From NCBI GenBank assembly GCA_021201815.1, contig JAJQEC010000127.1, forward strand, positions 30,456 to 72,696: a DNA stretch of 42,241 nt, given 5' to 3'. The notes beneath the pieces were generated by a model. The model saw nothing but the letters and a program-made list of their open reading frames with translations, did not search any database and was not told where the DNA came from. The stretch comes from Candidatus Azobacteroides sp. (GTDB taxonomy: Bacteria; Bacteroidota; Bacteroidia; Bacteroidales; WRGA01). This document shows, in pieces, positions 26,901-33,789 of this stretch. The first letter of the stretch is position 1. Every line of letters starts with the position of its first letter. Position numbers and translations under genes: made by a program.

Positions 26901-27684
26901 ATGTATGTTCGGCGATTTTGCCCCTTCCGGAAAATTGCCTTTCCAGTTACCACGTTCACAATCTCAAATCGGAACAGATAAGGAAACGGATCAGGTTGAG
27001 AAATGGGAACTACCTTACGATCTTGGCGCTACAGATGCCGAAAGGGCATTGATTTATAATTACATTAAAGATGATTTAACAGTACCTCCTATTTTCGGAG
27101 ATCCATTGTTTCAGTATGGATTCGGAATTCAGGGCTTTGGAATAGAAGATGATACTCCTCCGCTGGAATTTAATTTATTATCTCCTGAAAATGATGCACA
27201 ACTGGAAAAAAATACGGTTGTATTTACCTGGGAAGCAAGTGCGGACCCTGAATCTTCCATTTCCTGTTATGATATATATATCAACGATACCAAACGGGCT
27301 TCCGTTACAAATACCAGCTACAGGCTCGATCGGATAGAAGACGGAGAATATTCCTGGTATGTAGTCGCTGTGAATGGTGCCGGTTTGACACAAAAATCTC
27401 CTGTGTATACTTTAAAAGTAGGAACCCCTGTTGCATTATCTGAAAACCGGCATGGAGTTTCAATATACCCCAATCCGTTTCAGGATCATATCAATATTGA
27501 AATACGGAATGGAGAAACCATAAGCTCCCTGAAGATAGTAGATATTACCGGACGGATTATTAAAGAAACGGAAGTAGATACACCATCTATTACACTAGAT
27601 ATGTCGGACTACCAGACCGGAGTCTATTTTTTAATCCTGGCAAAAGAGAAAGAAACACAGCTAATAAAAATTATAAAGAAATAA
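23974..27684 (+). CDS. GH3 glycoside hydrolase fused to discoidin and PKD domains, with T9SS tail
   Basis: This is a secreted exo-acting GH3 enzyme with binding modules in front. I chose the start at 23974 because it opens a proper signal peptide (MRQTTLIIGLIFTTFQLAFSQ), while the frame upstream to 23890 runs through a terminator hairpin. In this 1236-residue form, a discoidin domain covers about 25-160, a PKD domain about 255-355, and a fibronectin-like domain about 360-455. The GH3 catalytic part begins near 465 (DLNKNGTIEPFENWRLTPEE), with KHWPSQGAGGES and the nucleophile Asp733 in VVTDWLAA. A fibronectin-like segment and a T9SS domain (VSIYPNPFQD) end it. The KHWP-type loop differs from BglX-like GH3s, so it may work on longer glucan ends; this is inference. 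Confidence 0.9.
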   Translation: MRQTTLIIGLIFTTFQLAFSQILVSEGKESRASSVEAGNGAQYGNDGNEGTRWESNWGAENPDPDDEWWAVDLGKEYHITRAEFVWENAYAKEYKIEISNDRDFSEYTEIAYVTNGAGGNESVPTDINPKGRYVRFQGIKRATGYGYSFYECRFYGLEELTAVPIKIEVPYVQYLKVNLSPEDLNGTNELIIQNTNQTVVLMYNEGSPLKISLLDFRGDFHIDFWSLEKGSETDTIKGIPLNVVVYEDMVIHVHLTPKITFGNQSPIADASPDKIIYYPESSVELDGSRSVDADGEIISYNWSQVSGPTEAVLSDPNSAKTTASELTLGDYKFRLTVVDDSLAVGTDDIIITVSPPEQVDFNLVYPADKGMITNTRRPSFQWEEVPGATTYEVFINITRDDYEWYSSGNLLDRYTKVGETSSNSFTLTGDLVDRWTYKWYVIASTPKGMKYSNKQQFGLYIPILEQEPDGIDIVDGCRDLNKNGTIEPFENWRLTPEERLDDLMSRLTTEEKISQLFYGGNDNPLDGFAFSYGVESGMRESQYNASKTRMGIPIAFLGDKAHGWKTIYPTQLGLAATRDMDLVYQCGNLHRIEQKSFGFTGTLAPVAEVNTKVLYPRIQEGCGENAEEAAAMIRAIVCGMQGGPEINPHSMMITMKHWPSQGAGGESTLQYDEVTIKYHMKPWHAAVEANAASAMPGYNTCPFLDPMNGANTSKKVIDYLRNEIKFDGFVVTDWLAANTEQSIKSMNAGVEVMGGAPSSETDFDELLEAVGIERIDEAVRRVLNVKIRMGMFENPYGDPECTWTNEEHHEIVLNAARKSLTLLKNENVLPLKLQPEDQLLVTGPLADWEHQNDDPNVIWQSVYYDNPQAKRFFEAIKERAQQGNIKVVADNVENPETAIVVIGEKAYTHGTEWEDKNPDIPEEQLSILRELKENGVKVVTVVIMPRPYVLTPVVELSDAILVVYRGGNGIGQAVAECMFGDFAPSGKLPFQLPRSQSQIGTDKETDQVEKWELPYDLGATDAERALIYNYIKDDLTVPPIFGDPLFQYGFGIQGFGIEDDTPPLEFNLLSPENDAQLEKNTVVFTWEASADPESSISCYDIYINDTKRASVTNTSYRLDRIEDGEYSWYVVAVNGAGLTQKSPVYTLKVGTPVALSENRHGVSIYPNPFQDHINIEIRNGETISSLKIVDITGRIIKETEVDTPSITLDMSDYQTGVYFLILAKEKETQLIKIIKK

Positions 27685-27685
27685 A

Positions 27686-27709
27686 AAGGCTATAATTTAT
27701 TATTGCCTT
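27686..27709 (+). other. Small hairpin between the GH3 fusion gene and the next gene
   Basis: AAGGC at 27686-27690 pairs with GCCTT at 27705-27709; the inner ATAAT/ATTAT also pairs, with one mismatch between. It starts two bases after the stop codon and has only a short T-rich tail further on. It may trim or attenuate the transcript. It covers the upstream end of the longest frame of the next gene. Confidence 0.35.
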
Positions 27710-27744
27710 CGTTATATCTATTTTTTAATTTAATTCATTTATTT

Positions 27745-29112
27745 ATGAAAACAAAAAACTTACTAAAGTTAAGTGCAGTCTCTTTCGGACTGCTGTTGGC
27801 AAGTGGAGTGATGGCTTTAGACCATGGGTCTATGGTAGGTGTCGGGGAACCTCTTTATCCTCTTCGGAATGGAGCTGCTCCGGGAGCTGCAGTGGAAGCA
27901 ACAATGGATTTTAAGCTGGTGACGATTGGTGAAAAAACATGGGTTTATACCAATCTGAATGGAATGGTAATTGCTGAAACCGCATGGGGCTCTCAGCTTC
28001 GTTATTGGCCCGGAGGAACAGAAAACTGGCTGTCAGGGCGTGTGAACGGAACACAGGAAACTTACGGAACGGTAGAGAACCTTCCATCAGTGCCACAAAC
28101 TATCACATTTATGCAGGAACAAGCCAATGCCTTCTTTGAAACAATGGATTATAGTTATGACAAAACAATCAAAAACAGCTTGGATCCTACGGATACGGAA
28201 AAGCCGGTACTAATAGAAGCTACAAATGTAAATTTTACAGGAGTAGCGCTGACGCTGAAATTAGCGGCTACAGATAATTCGGGTCAGTATTTTTATCATA
28301 TTATCGATGAAGAAAAAGGAATAGAAGAGATCAGCTTTTTTGATAATTTTGTAATTACTGGGCTTTTGCCTGACACAGAATATAACCTGACGGTTACGGC
28401 AATTGACTTTTCCGGAAACGAAAGCGATCCTAAAACGGTACAGTTAGGTGAAACAGAACTGGTAAGTATTACTTCCGGTATTGCAAAGGATATCTATTTT
28501 GAACTTAGCAGTACATCTAACTCTGTGACTGTTTTCTGTAAACCGGTCGCGGATGGAGCCGTCTTTTCTGATGCTTATATCAAAATCGCACACATTGAAG
28601 GAGATTTGTCAAATGGGGCAGAAATTAAGACTTTAACTAATGAGTGGGCCGGTGTTCCTTCTTATACTTATACTATTTCTAATCTGGATTTTTTTGGTGA
28701 AGGAGAAATCATACAACTGGATTTGGGTTACCTGTTTGGCCCGATTACTAACCCACCGTCAGAACAATGGGAGTGGGATGCTTTATTTGGTGCGTATGTT
28801 ATAGATAATACGTTTATTACAGAAGGTGAATTTGCCGGTTCTCCTATTTTTCATATCATGGCAGGTGATCCTACCTCTGCTCCGAAAGTGAAAGAAACTG
28901 CTTCTTCTATTGAAAAAAGAGGAGAGGAAATCATTATTTCTACTAACAATGGAGTTGCGTCAGCCGGATTATATACCTTAAACGGACTTCTGGTATCTTC
29001 TTTATCCGGTGTAAATGTAATTGGAACATCTTCTTTGAATAAAGGGATTTATATATTAAAAGTAACAGATACCGAAGGCAATCAGGACGTTTTTAAAGTA
29101 GTGATTGACTAA
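27745..29112 (+). CDS. Secreted protein of unknown function with fibronectin III and T9SS domains
   Basis: I do not recognise the N-terminal domain. The start at 27745 is chosen because it gives a clean signal peptide (MKTKNLLKLSAVSFGLLLAS, ending near MALD); the longer frame from 27703 runs through a hairpin. The 455-residue protein has an N-terminal region (about 25-140) rich in glycine and aromatic residues (TAWGSQLRYWPGGTENWLSG), a fibronectin-III-like domain (about 150-235, with PDTEYNLTVTAIDFSGNESD), a beta-rich region (about 240-375) and a C-terminal T9SS domain ending KGIYILKVTDTEGNQDVFKV. As the last gene of the PUL it is a candidate novel glucan-binding or enzyme component. That role is inferred only from position and export signal. 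Confidence 0.75.
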   Translation: MKTKNLLKLSAVSFGLLLASGVMALDHGSMVGVGEPLYPLRNGAAPGAAVEATMDFKLVTIGEKTWVYTNLNGMVIAETAWGSQLRYWPGGTENWLSGRVNGTQETYGTVENLPSVPQTITFMQEQANAFFETMDYSYDKTIKNSLDPTDTEKPVLIEATNVNFTGVALTLKLAATDNSGQYFYHIIDEEKGIEEISFFDNFVITGLLPDTEYNLTVTAIDFSGNESDPKTVQLGETELVSITSGIAKDIYFELSSTSNSVTVFCKPVADGAVFSDAYIKIAHIEGDLSNGAEIKTLTNEWAGVPSYTYTISNLDFFGEGEIIQLDLGYLFGPITNPPSEQWEWDALFGAYVIDNTFITEGEFAGSPIFHIMAGDPTSAPKVKETASSIEKRGEEIIISTNNGVASAGLYTLNGLLVSSLSGVNVIGTSSLNKGIYILKVTDTEGNQDVFKVVID

Positions 29113-29158
29113 CAAATAATATTTTTCCTTTAATTGTATTGTATTTGTAACTCTAACA

Positions 29159-29198
29159 GAAAAGAGGATAAAAACAGCATGTGTTTTGTCCTCTTTTC
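29159..29198. terminator. Bidirectional terminator between convergent genes
   Basis: A 15-bp stem with one T-G wobble (GAAAAGAGGATAAAA at 29159-29173, partner at 29184-29198) has a 10-base loop. It has A and T runs built into its arms, so it can work in both directions. It lies between the last PUL gene and the convergent nitroreductase gene and probably ends both transcripts. Confidence 0.8.
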
Positions 29199-29231
29199 AC
29201 TTATATTCCTTTTATACTCTACTAATTATTT

Positions 29232-30095
29232 TTACAGGCAAGTCAATTTTATATCTTCCTTATCTATATAGTTGATAAACTTGAAGGATGTCATGGCAAG
29301 TGCCATCCCTGCATGTACTTTCCCTTTGATTCTCAGAAGCCGGTTTAGTTCTCCTTTCTTATCTTGTTGCAGAGCAAGACAAAGAAATCCCGTATAAAAA
29401 TGTCCTATGCCTAGGCTTTCTGCCATCAGGGAGGCATTCTGATAAGCAAGATTTGTATCCTCACAGCCGAACCTGCTTTTTTCAGGGGTGTGAATAAGGA
29501 ATAACGAAGTAGCGTTTCTTAAAATAGGATCTTCTCCTTTTTTATAGCTTTCATATAAATAACCGAACCGGGATAAGGAACGGTAAATATCCGGCATCAG
29601 CATTTTCATAATGGGTTTAATAAATATATGCTGGGATTTCTTTACCATAGAATGAAAAATTTCCATGGCAATCCCGATTACCTGCTTTAATTTTTCCGGG
29701 TCCGTGACCAATGTAAATTCCACTTCCTGTTGGTTGCTTGCCGTAGGGGCCCGGTAAGCTGCTTCTATTACCTGTTCCAGCATTTCCCCGGGGATCGGCT
29801 TTTTTGAAAACGCACGGTTAGACCTTCTGGCTCTGCATAATAACAGTACCTGTTCCGGAGTCGGTAGGAGCGCCTGCTCTATCTTGTGTACCTTTTGCGG
29901 AGGAAAAGAAGAATGAATGACCGCATCGGTCGGGCATACCCCTACACAATGTCCGCAGGTAATGCAATTCTGAATATTCTGAAGTTTAACTTCTGATCCC
30001 GGACTTTCCATAAAAAAAATATGCGCCGGACATATTTTCACACATCGCCCGCATTTAATGCAGGTTGTTTTATTTATTTCTAATTGTATAGCCAT
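29232..30095 (-). CDS. Nitroreductase-family protein with N-terminal two [4Fe-4S] ferredoxin domain
   Basis: This is a predicted cytoplasmic redox enzyme of 287 residues. The N-terminal ferredoxin part has two full CxxCxxCxxxC motifs (Cys12, 15, 18, 22 and Cys44, 47, 50, 54), each expected to hold a [4Fe-4S] cluster. From about residue 85 (LCRARRSNRAFSKKPIP) a nitroreductase-like FMN-binding domain follows, with the typical EAAYRAPTASNQQ segment. The fused arrangement is common in anaerobes, where the clusters pass electrons to the flavin. The true substrate is unknown. The gene is alone on the minus strand and not obviously linked to the flanking sugar loci. Confidence 0.9.
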   Translation of the reverse strand: MAIQLEINKTTCIKCGRCVKICPAHIFFMESPGSEVKLQNIQNCITCGHCVGVCPTDAVIHSSFPPQKVHKIEQALLPTPEQVLLLCRARRSNRAFSKKPIPGEMLEQVIEAAYRAPTASNQQEVEFTLVTDPEKLKQVIGIAMEIFHSMVKKSQHIFIKPIMKMLMPDIYRSLSRFGYLYESYKKGEDPILRNATSLFLIHTPEKSRFGCEDTNLAYQNASLMAESLGIGHFYTGFLCLALQQDKKGELNRLLRIKGKVHAGMALAMTSFKFINYIDKEDIKLTCL

Positions 30096-30220
30096 ATTGC
30101 TTTTTACTTAATTAAGGTTGTAAATATAATAGTTTTTGATTGGTTTTACTACTTACATAAAATAACACATACTTTATACGAATAGTTATCGACAGAATTT
30201 TTATTATTTATTGTACAGTG

Positions 30221-30320
30221 TTAGTATACACCCAAAGATAAGCTGCCCACCACTCTCCCCTCGAAGAAGGGGAGCACCTTTTGGCGAAGCCAAAAGGGGT
30301 GGGGTTTCTTGATAACAATC
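30221..30320. repeat. REP-like hairpin element, copy 1
   Basis: This 100-bp unit begins TTAGTATACACCCAA and ends GATAACAATC. It holds two hairpins: CTCCCC/GGGGAG at 30255-30274 and CCTTTTGGC with GCCAAAAGG around a GAA loop at 30277-30297. A near-copy lies 209 bp downstream. Such GC-rich hairpin units between genes resemble REP or small non-autonomous mobile elements of Bacteroidota; function is unknown. Confidence 0.75.
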
Positions 30321-30349
30321 CGGTTTATTTTGTCAAAAAGGTATATTAA

Positions 30350-30414
30350 CCGTGGGTTAACCCTTCCCCCTTTTCGTAGAAAAGGGTACTTCCCTTCCCG
30401 GAAGGGAAGAGTTG
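30350..30414. repeat. Palindromic block between the two REP-like copies
   Basis: The block contains GGGTTAACCC, then a CCCTTTT... partner pair around a CGTAGA loop, then CTTCCCTTCC with GGAAGGGAAG around a single C. Its CCCTTCC/GGAAGGG style matches the flanking repeats, so it is probably a diverged member of the same element family. Confidence 0.5.
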
Positions 30415-30429
30415 GCTGGTATTTTATCT

Positions 30430-30530
30430 TTAGTATGCACCCAACGATAAGCAGCCCACCAACTCTCCCCTCGAAGAAGGGGAATACCTTTTGGCTTTGC
30501 CAAAAGGGGTGGGGTTTGATAATAACAATC
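30430..30530. repeat. REP-like hairpin element, copy 2
   Basis: This unit matches copy 1 over its whole length with a few changes. The hairpin CCTTTTGGC/GCCAAAAGG at 30487-30507 keeps both arms but has a TTT loop instead of GAA. The first hairpin has lost one closing pair (TCCCC/GGGGA at 30466-30483). A conserved stem with a changed loop suggests the structure matters, or that the copies spread as hairpins. Confidence 0.75.
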
Positions 30531-30687
30531 TAATTTACCTCTCCGTTAAAAAAGGAGAGTTTTGGTAATAACCCTCTATTTCATTCCTATACTTCTATCC
30601 CCTTCATAATACCCCTTTCACAATTCCCTTAATAAAAAATGTGTGTTCATCATGAACACACAATTTTTTTTCTCTTTATTCATACCC

Positions 30688-30695
30688 GATATTTG
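30688..30695 (+). promoter_or_regulatory. Candidate -7 promoter element for the HU-family gene
   Basis: GATATTTG differs from the TAnnTTTG consensus only at its first base and is followed by TAGAGATC, a typical start-site context. No good -33 TTTG is seen. Transcription would leave a leader of roughly 80 bases before the chosen start at 30781. Confidence 0.3.
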
Positions 30696-30780
30696 TAGAG
30701 ATCATTTAAATAAAAAGGCCTTTGAATTTAACCGGTCACGAGAAATAAAAATTAATTATAAACTTAAAAATGAATTTATT

Positions 30781-31206
30781 ATGGCTATACCATATAGCAT
30801 TATGAAAAGAGAGAATTTTATAAAGCCGGAAGAACCGGCCAGATTCTATGCTTGTCACCAGATAAGAAAAAGCATCAGTACTAACAAGTTTCTAGACGAT
30901 ATTGCCTGGGGAACTGCACTGACCAAGTCGGAAGTATACGGTGTGATTGTTTCTCTGGTGCGGGAATTAAAGAAGCACATGCTGGCAGGCAACTGTGTAG
31001 ATCTGGTTGATTTCGGGAAATTCAGTTATCACATCCATAGCGCCGGAGCCATCTCGGAGGAAGCTTTTACTACGGATTTTATCCGTAAAGTAAAAGTGCA
31101 TTTTGTCCCGGATGCGGAATTTGTTCCGGATGTAAAAAAAGTAGAATTTGAACGGGTTCTTCCGGTCAAAATAAAGAAGGAAATGCTACGGAGGAATAAA
31201 GAATAA
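30781..31206 (+). CDS. HU family DNA-binding protein (HU-HIG type)
   Basis: This is a predicted nucleoid-associated protein of 141 residues. The start at 30781 gives MAIPYSIMKRENF, matching the usual MAIPY start of this Bacteroidota HU-like group; the frame extends upstream to 30643, but that part looks non-coding and holds a possible promoter. The helical N-terminus (ACHQIRKSISTNKFLDDIAWGTALTKSEVYGVIVSLVRELKKHM) is followed by the DNA-binding beta-arm region VDLVDFGKFSYHIHSAGA and a basic C-terminus (KIKKEMLRRNKE). It stands alone between the hairpin repeats and a strong terminator. Such proteins are usually housekeeping or linked to mobile DNA; no specific target can be named. Confidence 0.85.
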   Translation: MAIPYSIMKRENFIKPEEPARFYACHQIRKSISTNKFLDDIAWGTALTKSEVYGVIVSLVRELKKHMLAGNCVDLVDFGKFSYHIHSAGAISEEAFTTDFIRKVKVHFVPDAEFVPDVKKVEFERVLPVKIKKEMLRRNKE

Positions 31207-31222
31207 TTTCGTTACTACACTT

Positions 31223-31261
31223 CTTCCGGAGAGCAATTCCCTTATAGAAGGGAGCCGGAAG
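31223..31261 (+). other. Nested hairpin downstream of the HU gene
   Basis: CTTCCGG at 31223-31229 pairs with CCGGAAG at 31255-31261, and an inner TCCCTT/AAGGGA pair encloses a short loop. It lies just before the terminator stem and may protect the 3' end of the transcript. Confidence 0.4.
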
Positions 31262-31269
31262 ATAATCAG

Positions 31270-31305
31270 AGCGGGTAGTGCCAGAGTCACTATCCGCTTT
31301 TATTT
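31270..31305 (+). terminator. Intrinsic terminator of the HU gene
   Basis: An 11-bp stem with one G-T wobble (AGCGGGTAGTG at 31270-31280, CACTATCCGCT at 31288-31298) has a 7-base loop and is followed by TTTATTTTGC and then a run of seven T. This is a standard Rho-independent terminator layout. Confidence 0.8.
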
Positions 31306-31354
31306 TGCTTTTTTTGCCTAAAAGACTCGGCTACCTCTTTGCAGAATTTACCTG

Positions 31355-31420
31355 AACTCTGCAAAGAAGTCAGGTGGTCTCTGCAAAGAGGTAGGGTGAA
31401 CTCTGCAAAGAGATGAGGTG
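31355..31420. repeat. 22-bp tandem repeat, three copies
   Basis: Three head-to-tail units of exactly 22 bp share the core CTCTGCAAAGA (at 31357, 31379 and 31401) and end in an AGGTG- or GGGTG-like tail. A fourth core lies inverted just upstream at 31336-31345 (TCTTTGCAGA), so the array can also fold. There is no spacer between units, so this is not a CRISPR array. Confidence 0.8.
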
Positions 31421-31651
31421 AACGTTGTATAAAAAATAATTTTTAGGAAAAAAAGGGAAAAAAGTTGTTTTTCCCTAAAAGAATCGTCGATTTTAGTGTT
31501 TCTTTACTGTCTTTTGTTAAATAAAAATTTATTTTTTTTATTTAATTTTTATTTAGCTGATAGTGTCAGAAAAAGCAAGATAAGGCCACATTTCGTCAAT
31601 AATTTTTTTATCCTGTCCTAGCTCCATCATTCCTTAGTCCATCTTTTTTCC

Positions 31652-31759
31652 ATATTCATATTTTCTGACGCAGGTTGTACAGGCAAGATTACAACGATTC
31701 GTCAGCTCCAGCATGATGGTAGACGATATGCCACCTTTGTGGATTTAATCAGCTTATAA
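31652..31759 (+). pseudogene. Possible remnant of a P-loop ATPase (AAA_28-like)
   Basis: A short frame ending at TAA 31757-31759 reads IFIFSDAGCTGKITTI and then RQLQHDGRRYATFVD. It resembles the start of small predicted ATPases with a Walker A loop, with two changes: Asp where the first Gly should be and Ile where Thr/Ser should follow the Lys. No start codon or continuing domain is present. It looks like gene debris. The resemblance is by eye and could be chance. Confidence 0.3.
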
Positions 31760-32214
31760 TAGAAGTGCGGGCCTTTGTTTTTTATATAATAGAGCAGGTA
31801 TTTATTTCCGGGAAGATAAGTTATTCTTCTTAACGCTTTTTGATTCTTGGGGTATTCATAAAATAACAATTTACACTACCACATTAGAAAGGAGAGGACT
31901 AATCAGGTAATTATGGACAAAACTTAGAGAAAATGTAAGAAAATATTCAACATGCTGATGGTGGAATGCTTTTATCTTGTTTCTATTCCTTCCTTTCCGC
32001 GGAAAGAGACGAAAAGAAATGGAGACAACCGGATCATATTTATTTTACTCTACTTATATTAAAAAGGGAAAAACTGATACATATGAAAGAAAATGATCCG
32101 GATAGGGGGCTTCAGACAATGACAAATTATCCGATGAGCTCCTCTATCAGCATCGATTCTTTTAATGGAAAAACAGAGGTGTTTAAAAATAATTCCTGCT
32201 TTTTCTTCCTTTGT

Positions 32215-33708
32215 TTATAACGTTACTCCGGTTTTGAAAATGGCAATTTCACGATAATTCTTTTTTTCATTATTCACCCATTCACCATTAGCAACTTGGA
32301 TGATATACCGAATAAAATCCTCACCCAATTCTTCCATGATTTTATGTTCAAGCAGAACACCCGCATTAAAATCAATCCATCCCGGTTTATTTTCATATAA
32401 GGGAGTATTTGTCGATATTTTCATGGTAGGAACGAAACTGCCGAAAGGAGTTCCTCTTCCGGTAGTAAATAATACCATTTGACATCCGCTGGCTCCTAAG
32501 GCGGTCGCTGCTACCAGGTCATTACCGGGAGCACTTAAAAGATTCAATCCTTTCGTTTTAATACGGTCTCCATACATTAATACATCTCTCACCAGTGACT
32601 TTCCGCATTTCTGGGTACAACCCAATGATTTTTCTTCTAAGGTAGAAATGCCTCCGGCCTTGTTGCCAGGAGAAGGGTTTTCATATACCGGCTGTTCATT
32701 CTTTATAAAGTATTCTTTAAAATCATTGATCAGATGAACGGTTTTATCAAACATTTCCTCTGATTCACATCGGTTCATCAGGATCGTTTCCGCACCGAAC
32801 ATTTCCGGAACTTCTGTCAATACCGTAGTACCACCCTGAGCAACCAGAAAATCGGAAAATACCCCTAATAAAGGATTCGCCGTAATGCCGGAGAAGCCAT
32901 CCGATCCACCACATTTTAATCCGACCTTTAATTCGGAAAGCGATACTTCTTCCCGTTGGTCTTTAGAAGCAAGCTCATACAGTTCGTGCATGATTTTTAA
33001 CCCTTCGGCATGCTCGTCTTTTACCCGTTGAGCCACTAAAAATTTAACACGGCTTTCATCATATTCTCCAAGAAATTCCCTGAAATCATCCGGTTGGTTG
33101 TTTTCACATCCGAGTCCCATAACCAGCACGCCACCGGCATTCGGATGGAGAACAATATCCCGGAGTATTTTACGGGTGGTTTCATGGTCATCTCCTAATT
33201 GGGAACATCCGTAGTTATGTTTGAAAACTTCAATCGTGTCTACTCCTTTCAGTTCTCCGGTCTGTGCCCTGAACTCCCTGATAATACTTTCGGCCGGGCC
33301 ATTTACACAGCCTACCAGTGGTACAATCCATATTTCATTCCTGATTCCCACTTCTCCGTTTTTTCTTTTATACCCCCGGAATGTGAGATTGCGGGCCGGA
33401 ATATCCAGGGTTACAGTTTCCAGTTTATACTCATAATCCAGTAAACCCTCCAGATTTGTTTTTATATTTTTCTCGTTCACCAGGGTTCCTTCAGCGATTT
33501 TATCTCTTGCATGTCCGATGGCATACCCATATTTAATTACATTTTCCTGAGAAGAGAAGTCCTGTAGAGAAAACTTATGTCCTGCAGGAATTGTTTCTTT
33601 CAACGTAATTGATTTGCCATCAATATTCACCTGTTCACCGGCGGGCAGTTCATATATGGCAACTGCCACATTATCTGCCGGATTTATTTTTATATATTTT
33701 GCAGCCAT
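32215..33708 (-). CDS. uxaA: Altronate dehydratase (UxaA)
   Basis: This cytoplasmic enzyme dehydrates D-altronate to 2-keto-3-deoxygluconate. The 497-residue protein has an N-terminal SAF-type domain (about 1-95) and the UxaA catalytic part, with the conserved blocks HNYGCSQLGDDHE (164-176), GLGCENNQ (198-205), KCGGSDGFSG (265-274) and SLGCTQKCGKS (361-371). These Cys/His/Asp-rich blocks are expected to bind the metal. It is the last gene of the minus-strand arm, 80 bases after uxaB. A short hairpin sits at the end of uxaB. Length and motifs are standard, so the assignment is secure. Confidence 0.95.
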   Translation of the reverse strand: MAAKYIKINPADNVAVAIYELPAGEQVNIDGKSITLKETIPAGHKFSLQDFSSQENVIKYGYAIGHARDKIAEGTLVNEKNIKTNLEGLLDYEYKLETVTLDIPARNLTFRGYKRKNGEVGIRNEIWIVPLVGCVNGPAESIIREFRAQTGELKGVDTIEVFKHNYGCSQLGDDHETTRKILRDIVLHPNAGGVLVMGLGCENNQPDDFREFLGEYDESRVKFLVAQRVKDEHAEGLKIMHELYELASKDQREEVSLSELKVGLKCGGSDGFSGITANPLLGVFSDFLVAQGGTTVLTEVPEMFGAETILMNRCESEEMFDKTVHLINDFKEYFIKNEQPVYENPSPGNKAGGISTLEEKSLGCTQKCGKSLVRDVLMYGDRIKTKGLNLLSAPGNDLVAATALGASGCQMVLFTTGRGTPFGSFVPTMKISTNTPLYENKPGWIDFNAGVLLEHKIMEELGEDFIRYIIQVANGEWVNNEKKNYREIAIFKTGVTL

Positions 33709-33765
33709 ATAATTAAGAGTTAAGTAGGAAAAAACTAAGGCAATAACTAAATTGTTTTATGCAGT

Positions 33766-33789
33766 GTACAGAACTCCCATAATCTGTAC
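33766..33789 (-). other. Small hairpin in the uxaB-uxaA gap
   Basis: GTACAGA at 33766-33772 pairs with TCTGTAC at 33783-33789, touching the uxaB stop codon. There is no T run, so it is more likely a transcript-processing or stability element than a terminator. Confidence 0.3.

Larger units (their letters stand above)
30096..30642. other. Intergenic region filled with hairpin repeats
   Basis: No real gene is seen here. An open frame at 30309-30533 runs through the repeats and is judged spurious. The stretch holds two near-copies of an about 100-bp element, another palindromic block between them and a further small hairpin after the second copy. The individual repeats are given as separate features. 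Confidence 0.6.
31306..32214. other. Gene-poor region with tandem repeat and gene debris
   Basis: About 0.9 kb carries no intact gene. It holds a 22-bp tandem repeat, an AT-rich hairpin (GGGAAAAA/TTTTTCCC near 31460), a probable decayed P-loop ATPase fragment near 31650-31760 and an open frame at 31966-32220 that lacks any recognisable domain and runs into the end of uxaA on the other strand. Confidence 0.5.

Noticed and set aside
27703-27744. Longer N-terminus for the last PUL gene
   Set aside because: It starts inside a small hairpin and delays a clean signal peptide that begins at 27745.
30309-30533. Open frame of 74 codons upstream of the HU gene
   Set aside because: It runs straight through the REP-like hairpin repeats and has a composition set by them; no domain or start context supports it.
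31336-31420. 22-bp repeats as a CRISPR array
   Set aside because: The units are directly joined with no spacers and only three copies exist; no cas genes are nearby.
31966-32220. Open frame of 84 codons on + before uxaA
   Set aside because: No recognisable domain, poor start context, and its end overlaps the end of uxaA on the other strand.
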